A stretch of DNA of 64,000 nt from Bradyrhizobium sp. WBAH42 (GTDB lineage Bacteria; Pseudomonadota; Alphaproteobacteria; Rhizobiales; Xanthobacteraceae), in the NCBI RefSeq assembly GCF_024585265.1, contig NZ_CP036533.1, positions 7,387,001 through 7,451,000 on the forward strand, written 5' to 3'. Below, in pieces: positions 8,254 through 16,152 of this stretch (the first letter of the stretch is position 1; the number at the start of each line of letters is the position of its first letter). Below the pieces are notes generated by a model. That model did not search any database and was not told the origin of the DNA. It was given only the letters and a program-made list of their open reading frames with translations. The position numbers and the translations under genes are program-made.

Positions 8254-9384
8254 ATGGCGCCCCCCGGCTTCAGACGAATCATCCTCTCGGGCGCATTGAT
8301 CACGGGGGCCGTTCTTGCCTTCGCGACGCTCAACGCGCGTCCGGCTACAGCCCAAGCGTCGTGCCAGTCCGAGTGTACCCAGCCGACGCCAACGCCTACA
8401 TATTCTCCCTCACCTTCGCCCTCCCCGTCACCGAGCCCCTATCCGTCGCCCACGCCCAGCCCGTATCCGTCGCCGAGCCCGACACCGACCGGCGCGGATT
8501 CCAGCGGCAATTCGATCGGCGGTCTCGCCAATCAGCGCTTCAACCAGATGATCACCAACCGGGTGCTCGGCACGGTGTTGCTCGGTGTCAACGAGCAGGT
8601 CAATTGCAGCGACTGCATCAGCGCGTTCGGCTCTGCCGGCTCGTTCTCGGCCGGCATCCACGGCCGCAAGGAGCTGACCAACAATCTGTCGCTGCTCGCC
8701 GGCATCGCCTACACGCACTACAACGAGGGCGGCTACAAGATCACGAGCGCACCGATCGGCGCCTTCGCGCTGCGCTATGACTTCACCGACTGGGGCTCGT
8801 CGCGCCCGTTCTTCGACGTCGGCGCGATCCTGACGCCCTGGGAGAAGGCGCGCTACACGCGCAGCTACGACACCAGTCTCGGCCCGGTGAGCGTGACGAG
8901 CTCGACCAACGCGTCCAACTACGCCGTTTACGGCCGCGCCGGCTGGATGAGCCGCCTCTCGCCGCGCGACGAGGTCGCGGCCTCGATCGAGGTCTGGCAG
9001 CTCTGGCAACGCGTCTCCGGCTATAACGACAGCGCGGTGGCATTCAATCCGTTCGACGCCAGCATCGCTGATGGCACCGACCGCACCGGCCTCGTCAAGA
9101 TCGGCGGCCAGTGGACGCATCTGTTCGGCAGCAACATCGAGACCAACATCAATGGCGGCTGGGTGCAGTCCTTTGCGAGCCACAGCGGCATCGTCGCCAC
9201 CGTGACCGGCCAGGGCATTGTGGTGCCGACCATAGGCAACCAGGGCTGGTTCGAATATGGCGGCCGGCTCGGCTTCCGCGTGCAGAAGGGCTGGATCGTG
9301 GACCTCTTCGCCAACGGTACGCTCGGCCCGCAGCCGGTCGGCAACACCATCCATGGCGGCGTGGGGCTGAGGATTAATTATTAG
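8254..9384 (+). CDS. Outer-membrane beta-barrel protein with a Pro/Ser/Thr linker
   Basis: The 376-residue product has a signal peptide (cleaved near ATAQA, about residue 34), a low-complexity linker of alternating Pro with Ser, Thr and Tyr (about residues 44-77), then about 290 residues of alternating aromatic beta strands ending in GGVGLRINY. A terminal aromatic residue is typical of outer-membrane barrels, and the region resembles autotransporter-type barrels. ATG 8254 is used; GTG 8248 overlaps the stop of the FecR gene in a GTGA junction and is also possible. Cys pairs occur at CQSEC and CSDC. Confidence 0.75.
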   Translation: MAPPGFRRIILSGALITGAVLAFATLNARPATAQASCQSECTQPTPTPTYSPSPSPSPSPSPYPSPTPSPYPSPSPTPTGADSSGNSIGGLANQRFNQMITNRVLGTVLLGVNEQVNCSDCISAFGSAGSFSAGIHGRKELTNNLSLLAGIAYTHYNEGGYKITSAPIGAFALRYDFTDWGSSRPFFDVGAILTPWEKARYTRSYDTSLGPVSVTSSTNASNYAVYGRAGWMSRLSPRDEVAASIEVWQLWQRVSGYNDSAVAFNPFDASIADGTDRTGLVKIGGQWTHLFGSNIETNINGGWVQSFASHSGIVATVTGQGIVVPTIGNQGWFEYGGRLGFRVQKGWIVDLFANGTLGPQPVGNTIHGGVGLRINY

Positions 9385-9410
9385 CGGCGAGGTCTCACCT
9401 CACACCGGCT

Positions 9411-9498
9411 GTCATGCCCCGGCTTGACCGGGGCATCCAGTACGCCGCGGCCTCTCCGTCTCGGAGTACTGGATCGCCCGGTCAAGCCGGGCGATGAC
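9411..9498. repeat. Intergenic palindromic repeat, family B copy 1
   Basis: It starts GTCATGCCCCGGCTTGACC and ends CCGGGCGATGAC. Inside it are ATCCAGTAC and GTACTGGAT arms, so outer and inner parts both pair. It lies between convergent genes. A related copy is at 38588-38690. Confidence 0.85.
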
Positions 9499-9525
9499 AC
9501 CGATCGAATGGCGAGAGAATCAGGC

Positions 9526-10014
9526 TCACGCCGCCGACTTGCCTTCGAACGCGCGCCGCAACACCTCGACGTCCAGCTTCACCATCTTCATCATCGCCTG
9601 CATTGCGCGCGCGGCTGCGGCCTTGTCCGGGCTCGACAGGAACTCGAACATCACCTTTGGCACGATTTGCCAGGCCACGCCCCAGCGATCCCTCAGCCAG
9701 CCGCACTGCTCCGCCTTGCCGCCATGGGCGAGGAACGCGTTCCAGACGCTGTCGACCTGGGCCTGGTCGTCGCAATGGATCATCAGCGAGATCGCATGGG
9801 TGTATTCCATCTTCATGCCGCCATTGAGCGCGACCAGCGGCTGCCCGGCCACCGTGAACTCGACGACGAGCACGGAGCCTTCCTTGCCGGACGGGCCATC
9901 CGCAACGTTGCGCTGAACGTGCGTGATCGCCGAATTCGGGACCAGCGAGACGTAGAATTTTGCAGCGTCCTCGGCATCGCCGTTGAACCACATGCAGGGC
10001 ACGAGCTTGGACAT
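9526..10014 (-). CDS. VOC-fold protein, PhnB/3-demethylubiquinone methyltransferase-like
   Basis: The 162-residue protein begins MSKLVPCMWFNGDAEDAAKFYVSLVPNS and contains LMIHCDDQAQVDSVWNAFL and CGWLRDRWGVAWQIVP, the pattern of the PhnB-like branch of vicinal-oxygen-chelate proteins. Despite the family's older methyltransferase name, these are generally uncharacterised and lack a SAM-binding fold. The next gene on the same strand is another VOC protein 35 bp upstream, so the two are probably cotranscribed. Confidence 0.85.
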   Translation of the reverse strand: MSKLVPCMWFNGDAEDAAKFYVSLVPNSAITHVQRNVADGPSGKEGSVLVVEFTVAGQPLVALNGGMKMEYTHAISLMIHCDDQAQVDSVWNAFLAHGGKAEQCGWLRDRWGVAWQIVPKVMFEFLSSPDKAAAARAMQAMMKMVKLDVEVLRRAFEGKSAA

Positions 10015-10049
10015 GATGAATGCTCCTCGTGAGGTCTATGGGTGTCTGC

Positions 10050-10478
10050 TCAGGCGTTCGCCAAGTCGGGCTGCAGAGGGGCGGCCGCAAGATCCATCCA
10101 GTTCACGCCCCACATGTGCCCGTCCGGATCCTCGAAGCTGCGGCCGTACATGAAGCTGTATTCGTCCTTCGGGCCGGGATCGGCCACCCCGCCCGCCGCC
10201 TCCGCCTTGCCGACGATCTCGTCGACCTCGTTGCGGCTGTCCGCGGACAGGCAAAACAGCACCTGGTTCGAGGTCCTGGCGTCCGCGATCGGCTTCGGCG
10301 TGAACTGGCGGAATTTGTCGTGGGTCAGCAGCATGGCGAAGATGGTCTCGGAAAAGACCATGCAGCTCGCGGTGTCGTCGCTGAATTGCGGGTTCTTGAC
10401 CGCGCCGACGGCCTCGTAGAAGGCGGTCGCGCGCTTGAGGTCGGTCACCGGCAGGTTGACGAAGATCATCTTGGGCAT
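10050..10478 (-). CDS. VOC-family (glyoxalase/bleomycin resistance-like) protein
   Basis: The 142-residue protein starts MPKMIFVNLPVTDLKRATAF and has two beta-alpha-beta-beta-beta modules, with YSFMYGRSFEDPDGHMWGVNWMD at the C-terminus as in lactoylglutathione-lyase-like proteins. Substrate cannot be inferred. GGAGCTTCC lies just before the ATG. It is followed 35 bp later by the PhnB-like gene. Confidence 0.85.
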   Translation of the reverse strand: MPKMIFVNLPVTDLKRATAFYEAVGAVKNPQFSDDTASCMVFSETIFAMLLTHDKFRQFTPKPIADARTSNQVLFCLSADSRNEVDEIVGKAEAAGGVADPGPKDEYSFMYGRSFEDPDGHMWGVNWMDLAAAPLQPDLANA

Positions 10479-10604
10479 CGGAAGCTCCTTGGCGGGGTTC
10501 TGCCCAAGGACGGACGGCCAGGCCGCTATCCGACACCGCTTCCGACAATTTTCTTGACCCCGATCCGCGGGGTCTGTCGTACCGCCCCCGCCCCCTGAAG
10601 GGTC

Positions 10605-11123
10605 TTACTTCTTCTCGTTGGGATCGCGGTGCACCGGGTCGATCCATAGCACGGTCTCGGGCTTCTCGACCGGCTCGATGTCGAGGTTGATCGCCACCGC
10701 CTCGCCGTCGCTGCGCACCAGCACGCATTCCAGCACCTCGTCCGGGCTGGCATTGATCTCCTGATGCGGCACGTAAGGCGGGACGAAGATGAAATCGCCG
10801 GGGCCGGCCTCCGCGGTGAACTGCAGGCTCTCGCCCCAACGCATGCGCGCCTTGCCCTTCACGACGTAGATGACGCTTTCGAGATGGCCGTGGTGATGCG
10901 CGCCGGTCTTGGCGTCCGGCTTGATGCTGACGGTGCCCGCCCACAATTTCTGGGCGCCGACGCGGGCGAAATTGATCGCGGCTGCACGGTCCATGCCCGC
11001 TGTCGACGGCACATTGGTATCGAGCTGATTGCCGGGAATGACGCGAACGCCGTCATGTTTCCAGCGGTCATCATGATGATGACCATGGTCATGGTGGGAA
11101 TGCGAATGGTCATGGCCGGTCAT
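10605..11123 (-). CDS. Cupin-domain protein with His-rich N-terminus
   Basis: The 172-residue product opens with a stretch in which most of the first 20 residues are His, Asp or Ser ([19 protein letters not shown]). A single cupin follows: motif 1 is [22 protein letters not shown] and motif 2 is [17 protein letters not shown], with metal-binding His and Glu in place. The fold suggests a metal-dependent dioxygenase, isomerase or sugar-binding protein; the His tract could bind Ni, Zn or Cu. ATG 11123 is chosen because the frame upstream to 11234 is compositionally unlike the protein. Confidence 0.82.
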   Translation of the reverse strand: MTGHDHSHSHHDHGHHHDDRWKHDGVRVIPGNQLDTNVPSTAGMDRAAAINFARVGAQKLWAGTVSIKPDAKTGAHHHGHLESVIYVVKGKARMRWGESLQFTAEAGPGDFIFVPPYVPHQEINASPDEVLECVLVRSDGEAVAINLDIEPVEKPETVLWIDPVHRDPNEKK

Positions 11124-11251
11124 GGGACTTGCTTTCTGTTGGTTCCGTGCGCGGCAAACTAACCCAAAGCCGCAGCCGCAAGCCATACCAAAATCGGAAC
11201 CCTCGTAGCCGCCCAGCGTTGTCATTCCAAGCAACTCGAAAGGAGATTTTC

Positions 11252-11470
11252 ATGGGCAGCACGACCGACAAGATCAAGGGCGCCGCCAACGAGGCGATCG
11301 GCAAGGCCAAGCAGGGCGTCGGTGAAGCCACCGGATCCGATCGCATGAAGGGCGAGGGCGTCGTGCAGGAAGTGAAGGGCAAGGGCCAGCAGGCCATGGG
11401 CGATGCCAAGGACGCCGCAAAGGATGCGATGGATCGCGCCGCCGCTGCGGCTCGCCGCGCCGCGGAGTGA
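11252..11470 (+). CDS. CsbD-family stress protein
   Basis: This is a 72-residue hydrophilic protein of the CsbD/UPF0337 type: [21 protein letters not shown], then [23 protein letters not shown]. The Lys/Ala/Gly-rich amphipathic helices are usual, with an Ala/Arg-rich tail. AAGGAGATTTTC in front of ATG 11252 is an excellent ribosome site. Family members are general-stress proteins of unknown biochemical role. A strong terminator follows 21 bp after the stop. Confidence 0.9.
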   Translation: MGSTTDKIKGAANEAIGKAKQGVGEATGSDRMKGEGVVQEVKGKGQQAMGDAKDAAKDAMDRAAAAARRAAE

Positions 11471-11491
11471 CGCGCGTAAGATTGAAAATGA

Positions 11492-11519
11492 AAAGACCGG
11501 CCGCAAGGCCGGTCTTTTT
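11492..11519. terminator. Rho-independent terminator between CsbD and FKBP genes
   Basis: The stem AAAGACCGGCC / GGCCGGTCTTT encloses a GCAA tetraloop and is followed by further T residues on the plus strand. The A tract on the other side gives T residues on the minus strand, so it can stop both convergent transcripts. Confidence 0.88.
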
Positions 11520-11528
11520 GTTGTGCCG

Positions 11529-11993
11529 TCACTTCACCGCGAGCAATTCCACGTCGAACATCAGCGTCGCGTTCGGCGGGATCACGCCGCCGGCACCGCG
11601 GGCACCATAGCCGAGCTGCGGCGGGATGATCAGCGTGCGCTTGCCGCCGACCTTCATAGAGGCGACGCCCTCGTCCCAGCCGGCGATGACGCGGCCCTTA
11701 CCGATCGGAAACTCGAACGGCTCCTTGCGGTCGACCGACGAGTCGAATTTCTTGCCCTTCTGGCCGTTCTCATAGAGCCAGCCGGTGTAGTGCATCACGC
11801 AGATCTGGCCGGGCTGCGGCGAGGCACCGGTGCCGACGGTGGAGTCGATGATCTGCAAGCCTGAAGCTGTGGTCATGGTCTTTCCTGCGGTCTGGGCCGA
11901 GGCCGTGGTGGAAACGAAATGCGACACGCTGGCGATCACGGTGATCGCGAGTGCCGACATCAGGGCGAGGAGCGCGCGCTGGAAACGCTGCAT
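11529..11993 (-). CDS. FKBP-type peptidyl-prolyl cis-trans isomerase, exported
   Basis: This is a 154-residue protein with an N-terminal signal segment (about 30 residues) and one FKBP domain: VMHYTGWLYENGQKGKKFDSS, EFPIGKGRVIAGWDEGVASMKVGGKRTLIIPP, and GYGARGAGGVIPPNATLMFDVELL. All usual active-site aromatic and Asp positions appear present. It would catalyse proline isomerisation in the periplasm and assist folding. It is convergent with csbD and separated from it by a terminator. Confidence 0.92.
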   Translation of the reverse strand: MQRFQRALLALMSALAITVIASVSHFVSTTASAQTAGKTMTTASGLQIIDSTVGTGASPQPGQICVMHYTGWLYENGQKGKKFDSSVDRKEPFEFPIGKGRVIAGWDEGVASMKVGGKRTLIIPPQLGYGARGAGGVIPPNATLMFDVELLAVK

Positions 11994-12054
11994 TAAACAC
12001 CTTCCGTTTGAGGCGGGAGGTGTCTAACCCAAGGCGGTCGCCGTTTCCACCCCT

Positions 12055-14346
12055 TTAGACCTCGATATTTTCCAGCCGCACCGGCAGCTTGCGGATGCGC
12101 TGGCCGGTGGCGTGATAGATCGCGTTGCAGATCGCCGCATTGGTGCCGACATTGGCGAGCTCGCCGAGGCCCTTTGCGCCCACCGGATTGATATGATCGT
12201 CCTGCTCGGACAGCATGATCACCTCGACGCCGGGCACATCGGCATTCACGGGCAGGAGGTAATCGGCAAGATTGTCGTTGACGTAGCGCGCATAGCGGTC
12301 ATCGATCTCGGTGGCTTCCAGCAACGCCGAGGACATGCCCCAGATCAGGCCACCCATGAGCTGGCTGCGTGCGGTGCGCGGATTCATGATCCTGCCTGCC
12401 GCGAACGCGCCGACCAGGCGGGGGCAGCGGATCTCGTGCGTGAAGCGATTGACGCGGACCTCGACGAATTCGGCGCCGAAGGCGTAGGCGATCTTGTCCT
12501 TCATTTGGTGGCCGCCGACCAGCCGTACCTGCCCATTGTGCATGGCGCGGAAGGAGTCCATCGGCGCGCCTTCCGGCTTCCACTCGCCATATTCTTCGAC
12601 CACGCCGACGCCGAGCGCATCGAACGCCTTCTCGATATCGAGCGGACGATCGCCCTTGGCCGCTTGGGTCGACGGTGCCGGGCTGATGCCGACGGTCTCC
12701 TTGGCCTTGTCGGCGAGGCTGTCGCTCGGCATCACCGCCTTGAGCAGGCGCCGTCGGATCTGATCGCACACCATCATCACGGCCGAGCAGGTGCTGGCGG
12801 TCGAGTTGGAGCCGCCGGCAACCGGCGCGGGCGGCAAGTCGCTGTCGCCCATGAAGACCGCGACCTTCTCCAGTGGCACGCCGAGCCGCTCGGCCGCAGT
12901 CTGGGCGATGACGGTGTAGGCGCCGGTGCCGATCTCGTGGCCGGCGATCTCGACGCGAGTGCGGCCGTCACGCTGCAGTCGCACGCGTGCGGCGGACGGC
13001 GCCATCGCCGTCGGATAGCAGGTGGCGGCGCAGCCGTAGCCGATCAACCAGTCGCCATCGGACGTCGATTTCGGTTGCGGCGATCGCTGCGACCAGCCGA
13101 ACGCCCTGGCGGCTTCGTCGAAGCACGCCATGAGCGATCGCGACGTGTAGGGCTTGCCGTCAATGGGATCCCTGGTGGCGTCGTTGATACGGCGAAGCTC
13201 GACCGGATCCATGTTCAGTTTGACGGCGAGCTCGTCCAGCGCGCTCTCCAGCGCAAACAGATACGGCACCTCCGGGGGCGAACGCATGAAGCCGGGCGTG
13301 TTGCGATCGGCGCGCACGATCGACACCAGGCTGTCCACGTTCGGACAGGCATAGAGCCGCGTCGTGGTCTTGGTGCCGCCGACGCAATAGGCATCGGGGC
13401 GCGAGGAGACTTCAGCCCCCTCATGCCTCAAAGCGACCAGCTTGCCGTCCCGGCTGGCACCAAGCTTGATCTCATGCCGCGTCTCGGCGCGGTAGGTCGC
13501 GATGGTAAAGCCCTGGTCGCGGGTCGGGACCAGCTTGATCGGGCGGTTCAGGCGCCTGGCAATGGCGGCGATGATGGCGGTCCGCGGTGTCATCGAGCCG
13601 CGCGCGCCGAAACCGCCGCCGACGTAAGGGTTGACCACGCGCACCTTGTCGGCGTCGATGCCGAGCTGCTCGGCCACGCCGTTCTTCAGACCATGGACAT
13701 ACTGGCTGCCCTCGTAGATGACGAGATGGTCGCCCATCCAGGTGCAGCTGGTCGTGAACAGCTCCATCGGATTGTGATGCTGCGTCGGCGTGTCGTAGGA
13801 AGCGATGAGCTTGACCTCGGCCGCATCGAACGCCTTGGCGAAATCACCGACCTTCGGGTCCTCCTTGAACTGCGAACTTTGTCCTTTCGCGGCGGCTGTC
13901 GTCGTCCCCGGCGAATCGAAGGTCGCGCTGGGCGCAGCAGCCGTGTAGCTGACCTTGACGCGGTTGGCCGCCTCGCGCGCGGCCTCGTAACTCTCCGCGA
14001 CCACCACGGCGATGATCTGGCCGTCATGGGCGATCTCGGCCGATTTCAGCGGCTGGATCGTGGTGCCGGCATAGCCGCCATTGCTGAACAGCTTCGAGTC
14101 CTTCAGCTTCGGGGCGTTCTCGTGCGTGACGATGTCGATCACGCCGCGGACGCGCTTGGCATCGTCAAACTCGAAGCGGTCGATGCGGCCCTTGGCGATG
14201 GCGCTGGTGACGAGGAACGCGTAGGCCGGATTGTCCAGCGGCATATCGGAGGCATAGGTCGCCCGCCCCGTGACCTTTGCGGCCGCATCATAGCGCGGCA
14301 CGGGCTGCCCCATATTCGTCTTGGGCCCGGGAGCTGCAGCGGTCAT
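12055..14346 (-). CDS. Molybdenum hydroxylase large subunit (PaoC/xanthine dehydrogenase family)
   Basis: The 763-residue molybdopterin-cytosine-dinucleotide-binding subunit has GRATYASDM near the N-terminus, VNPYVGGGFGARG in the first Mo-binding part, GHEIGTGAYTVIAQ, and the C-terminal GAKGLGELANVGTNAAI segment that holds the catalytic Glu. Such enzymes hydroxylate aldehydes or N-heterocycles using water. It is the last gene of a three-gene operon in the order 2Fe-2S, FAD, Mo, with a 2-bp gap from the FAD gene. The order, and the Tat signal on the small subunit, match periplasmic aldehyde oxidoreductase PaoABC. Substrate is not determined. Confidence 0.92.
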   Translation of the reverse strand: MTAAAPGPKTNMGQPVPRYDAAAKVTGRATYASDMPLDNPAYAFLVTSAIAKGRIDRFEFDDAKRVRGVIDIVTHENAPKLKDSKLFSNGGYAGTTIQPLKSAEIAHDGQIIAVVVAESYEAAREAANRVKVSYTAAAPSATFDSPGTTTAAAKGQSSQFKEDPKVGDFAKAFDAAEVKLIASYDTPTQHHNPMELFTTSCTWMGDHLVIYEGSQYVHGLKNGVAEQLGIDADKVRVVNPYVGGGFGARGSMTPRTAIIAAIARRLNRPIKLVPTRDQGFTIATYRAETRHEIKLGASRDGKLVALRHEGAEVSSRPDAYCVGGTKTTTRLYACPNVDSLVSIVRADRNTPGFMRSPPEVPYLFALESALDELAVKLNMDPVELRRINDATRDPIDGKPYTSRSLMACFDEAARAFGWSQRSPQPKSTSDGDWLIGYGCAATCYPTAMAPSAARVRLQRDGRTRVEIAGHEIGTGAYTVIAQTAAERLGVPLEKVAVFMGDSDLPPAPVAGGSNSTASTCSAVMMVCDQIRRRLLKAVMPSDSLADKAKETVGISPAPSTQAAKGDRPLDIEKAFDALGVGVVEEYGEWKPEGAPMDSFRAMHNGQVRLVGGHQMKDKIAYAFGAEFVEVRVNRFTHEIRCPRLVGAFAAGRIMNPRTARSQLMGGLIWGMSSALLEATEIDDRYARYVNDNLADYLLPVNADVPGVEVIMLSEQDDHINPVGAKGLGELANVGTNAAICNAIYHATGQRIRKLPVRLENIEV

Positions 14347-14348
14347 GA

Positions 14349-15365
14349 TCAGATCTCCATCGTTACGGCCTGCTGGAGCGCGCGTGCCACCACACGCTTG
14401 CCGAGCGCGATCTTGAAGCTATTGTGCCGGCGGCCGCGGGCGTCTGCAAAAGCTGCATCGGCAACACGTTGCGCGAGGCCGTCATCGAACTTCTGTCCCT
14501 TCAACAGCGCCTCCGCCTCACGCGCGCGCCAGGGCACGGTGGCGACGCCGCCGAGCGCGACGCGCGCGTCCCGGATCGTGCCGTCCTGGACGTCGAGCGC
14601 GACCGCTGCCGAGGACAGCGCGAATTCGTAGGATTGCCGGTCGCGCGTCTTGAGATACACCGAGCGCGGCCAGCGCCCGGAAATCGAGAACGCCGAGATC
14701 AGTTCGCCGGGCTGAAGCGCGGTCTCGATATCAGGCGTGCTGCCCGGGGCCTTGTGAAGCTGAGCGAACGGCATGCTGCGCGTACCGGCTTTGCCGGTGA
14801 TCTCGACGATCGCATCGAGCGCGATCAGCGCCTGTGCGAAATCGCCGGGATAGGTCGCAATGCATTGTTCGGAGACGCCGAGCACCGCATGCATGCGGTT
14901 GACCCCATCCATTGCGGCACAGCCGGAACCGGGATTGCGCTTGTTGCAATTCTCATAGGAGACATCGCGGAAGTAGTTGCAGCGCGTCCGCTGCATCACG
15001 TTGCCGCCGAGCGTTGCCATGTTGCGCAGCTGGGCGCTGGCGGCGAGCTTCAGCGAATCCGCGATCACCGGATAGCTGCGCTGGATCTCGGCATGCGCGG
15101 CGACGTCGGACATCCTTGCCAGCGCGCCGAGGCGCAAGCCATCATCGCCTGGCGCGATCGCCGACCAGGCGTTGGCCAGCGGATTGATGTCGACGATCGC
15201 AGTGGGCCGCATCACGTCGAGCTTCATCAGATCGATCAGCGTGGTGCCGCCGGCAAGCGGCTGCGCCGACGCCTTCGTCAGTGGATCGTTGGCGGCCGCG
15301 GCGGCGCCGAGCGCTCGCACGGCCATGTCGGGGTCTGATGCTCTCTGGTACGAAAACGGTCGCAT
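14349..15365 (-). CDS. Molybdenum hydroxylase FAD subunit (PaoB-like)
   Basis: The 338-residue protein has the FAD-binding PLAGGTTLIDLMK motif and ATLGGNVMQRTRC. An insertion then carries four Cys (RTRC, YENC, GSGC, SEQC). This four-Cys loop is what PaoB and 4-hydroxybenzoyl-CoA reductase use to bind an extra 4Fe-4S cluster, and plain xanthine dehydrogenases lack it. The CO-dehydrogenase flavoprotein C-terminal domain follows. The gene sits 4 bp downstream of the 2Fe-2S subunit and 2 bp upstream of the Mo subunit. Confidence 0.92.
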   Translation of the reverse strand: MRPFSYQRASDPDMAVRALGAAAAANDPLTKASAQPLAGGTTLIDLMKLDVMRPTAIVDINPLANAWSAIAPGDDGLRLGALARMSDVAAHAEIQRSYPVIADSLKLAASAQLRNMATLGGNVMQRTRCNYFRDVSYENCNKRNPGSGCAAMDGVNRMHAVLGVSEQCIATYPGDFAQALIALDAIVEITGKAGTRSMPFAQLHKAPGSTPDIETALQPGELISAFSISGRWPRSVYLKTRDRQSYEFALSSAAVALDVQDGTIRDARVALGGVATVPWRAREAEALLKGQKFDDGLAQRVADAAFADARGRRHNSFKIALGKRVVARALQQAVTMEI

Positions 15366-15369
15366 GCGC

Positions 15370-15984
15370 CTAGCCTTTCATGATCTCGGGCGCGGCCTGC
15401 TTCACGGCGGCGACGATGTTGGGATAGGCGGCGCAGCGGCAGATGTTGCCGCTCATGTATTCGCGGATGTCGGCCTCGCTGCCGGCATGGCCCTCCTTCA
15501 CGCACGCGATCGCCGACATGATCTGACCGGGCGTGCAATAGCCGCACTGGAACGCATCATGGTCGATGAAGGCCTGCTGCATCGGGTGCAAGCGGTCGTC
15601 GGTGGCGAGGCCTTCGATGGTCGTGATCTCCTGCCCTTCGGCGGCCAGGGCCAGCGTCAGGCACGACACCACGCGGCGATCGTCGATCAGCACCGTGCAG
15701 GCGCCGCACTGGCCGTGGTCGCAGCCCTTCTTGCTGCCGGTGAGCTTGAGATGTTCGCGTAAGACATCGAGCACCGTGGCGCGCGCATCGATGCTCAGGC
15801 GCTTGTCCGTGCCGTTGACGCGCAGTGTGACCTCGACGGGAAGCGACGGATCCTGCGCCGCTGGCGCCCGCGCGTCCTCGGGCGCCGCGCGCGCCGTCAT
15901 CGGAATCAGCGCGCTGCCAGCCGCGCCGGCCATGAAGGCGCGTCGGTCGAATCCGGATGATCTGGAACCTGGTTTGTCGGGCAT
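15370..15984 (-). CDS. Molybdenum hydroxylase 2Fe-2S subunit with Tat signal (PaoA-like)
   Basis: The 204-residue protein starts with a twin-arginine signal (FDRRAFMAG, then a hydrophobic stretch ending ARA). The plant-type cluster motif is GCDHGQCGACTVLIDDRRVVSC and the second is QCGYCTPGQIM with NICRC. Export by Tat implies that the whole folded complex is moved to the periplasm, as for PaoABC. ATG 15984 starts immediately before the signal; the frame upstream has no such feature. First gene of the operon. Confidence 0.92.
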   Translation of the reverse strand: MPDKPGSRSSGFDRRAFMAGAAGSALIPMTARAAPEDARAPAAQDPSLPVEVTLRVNGTDKRLSIDARATVLDVLREHLKLTGSKKGCDHGQCGACTVLIDDRRVVSCLTLALAAEGQEITTIEGLATDDRLHPMQQAFIDHDAFQCGYCTPGQIMSAIACVKEGHAGSEADIREYMSGNICRCAAYPNIVAAVKQAAPEIMKG

Positions 15985-16077
15985 GGCAGGCCTCCGCCGC
16001 TGATCTGCTAAAGCAGCGCACGCCTGCACCGCTCATCGCCCCTTAACCGGAAGCAATGAGTGCAGTTCCGAATGAGA

Positions 16078-16111
16078 GAAGGGCGGCGCAGCAAATGCCG
16101 CGCCGCCCTTC
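16078..16111 (-). terminator. Probable terminator downstream of the gamma-glutamyltransferase gene
   Basis: A perfect 12-bp stem, GAAGGGCGGCGC with GCGCCGCCCTTC, encloses a 10-nt loop. On the minus strand it follows the stop at 16153 and is trailed by TCTCATTC, a weak T-rich tail. It separates this gene from the downstream hydroxylase operon. Confidence 0.5.
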
Positions 16112-16152
16112 GTCAACTTTTCCTGATCTCGCGTGGGGAACTGCGCGGCCGA

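Noticed and set aside
12112..14631. 839-codon open frame on the plus strand
   Set aside because: It is the antisense shadow of the molybdenum hydroxylase large subunit and shows low-complexity Arg/His/Asp composition only.
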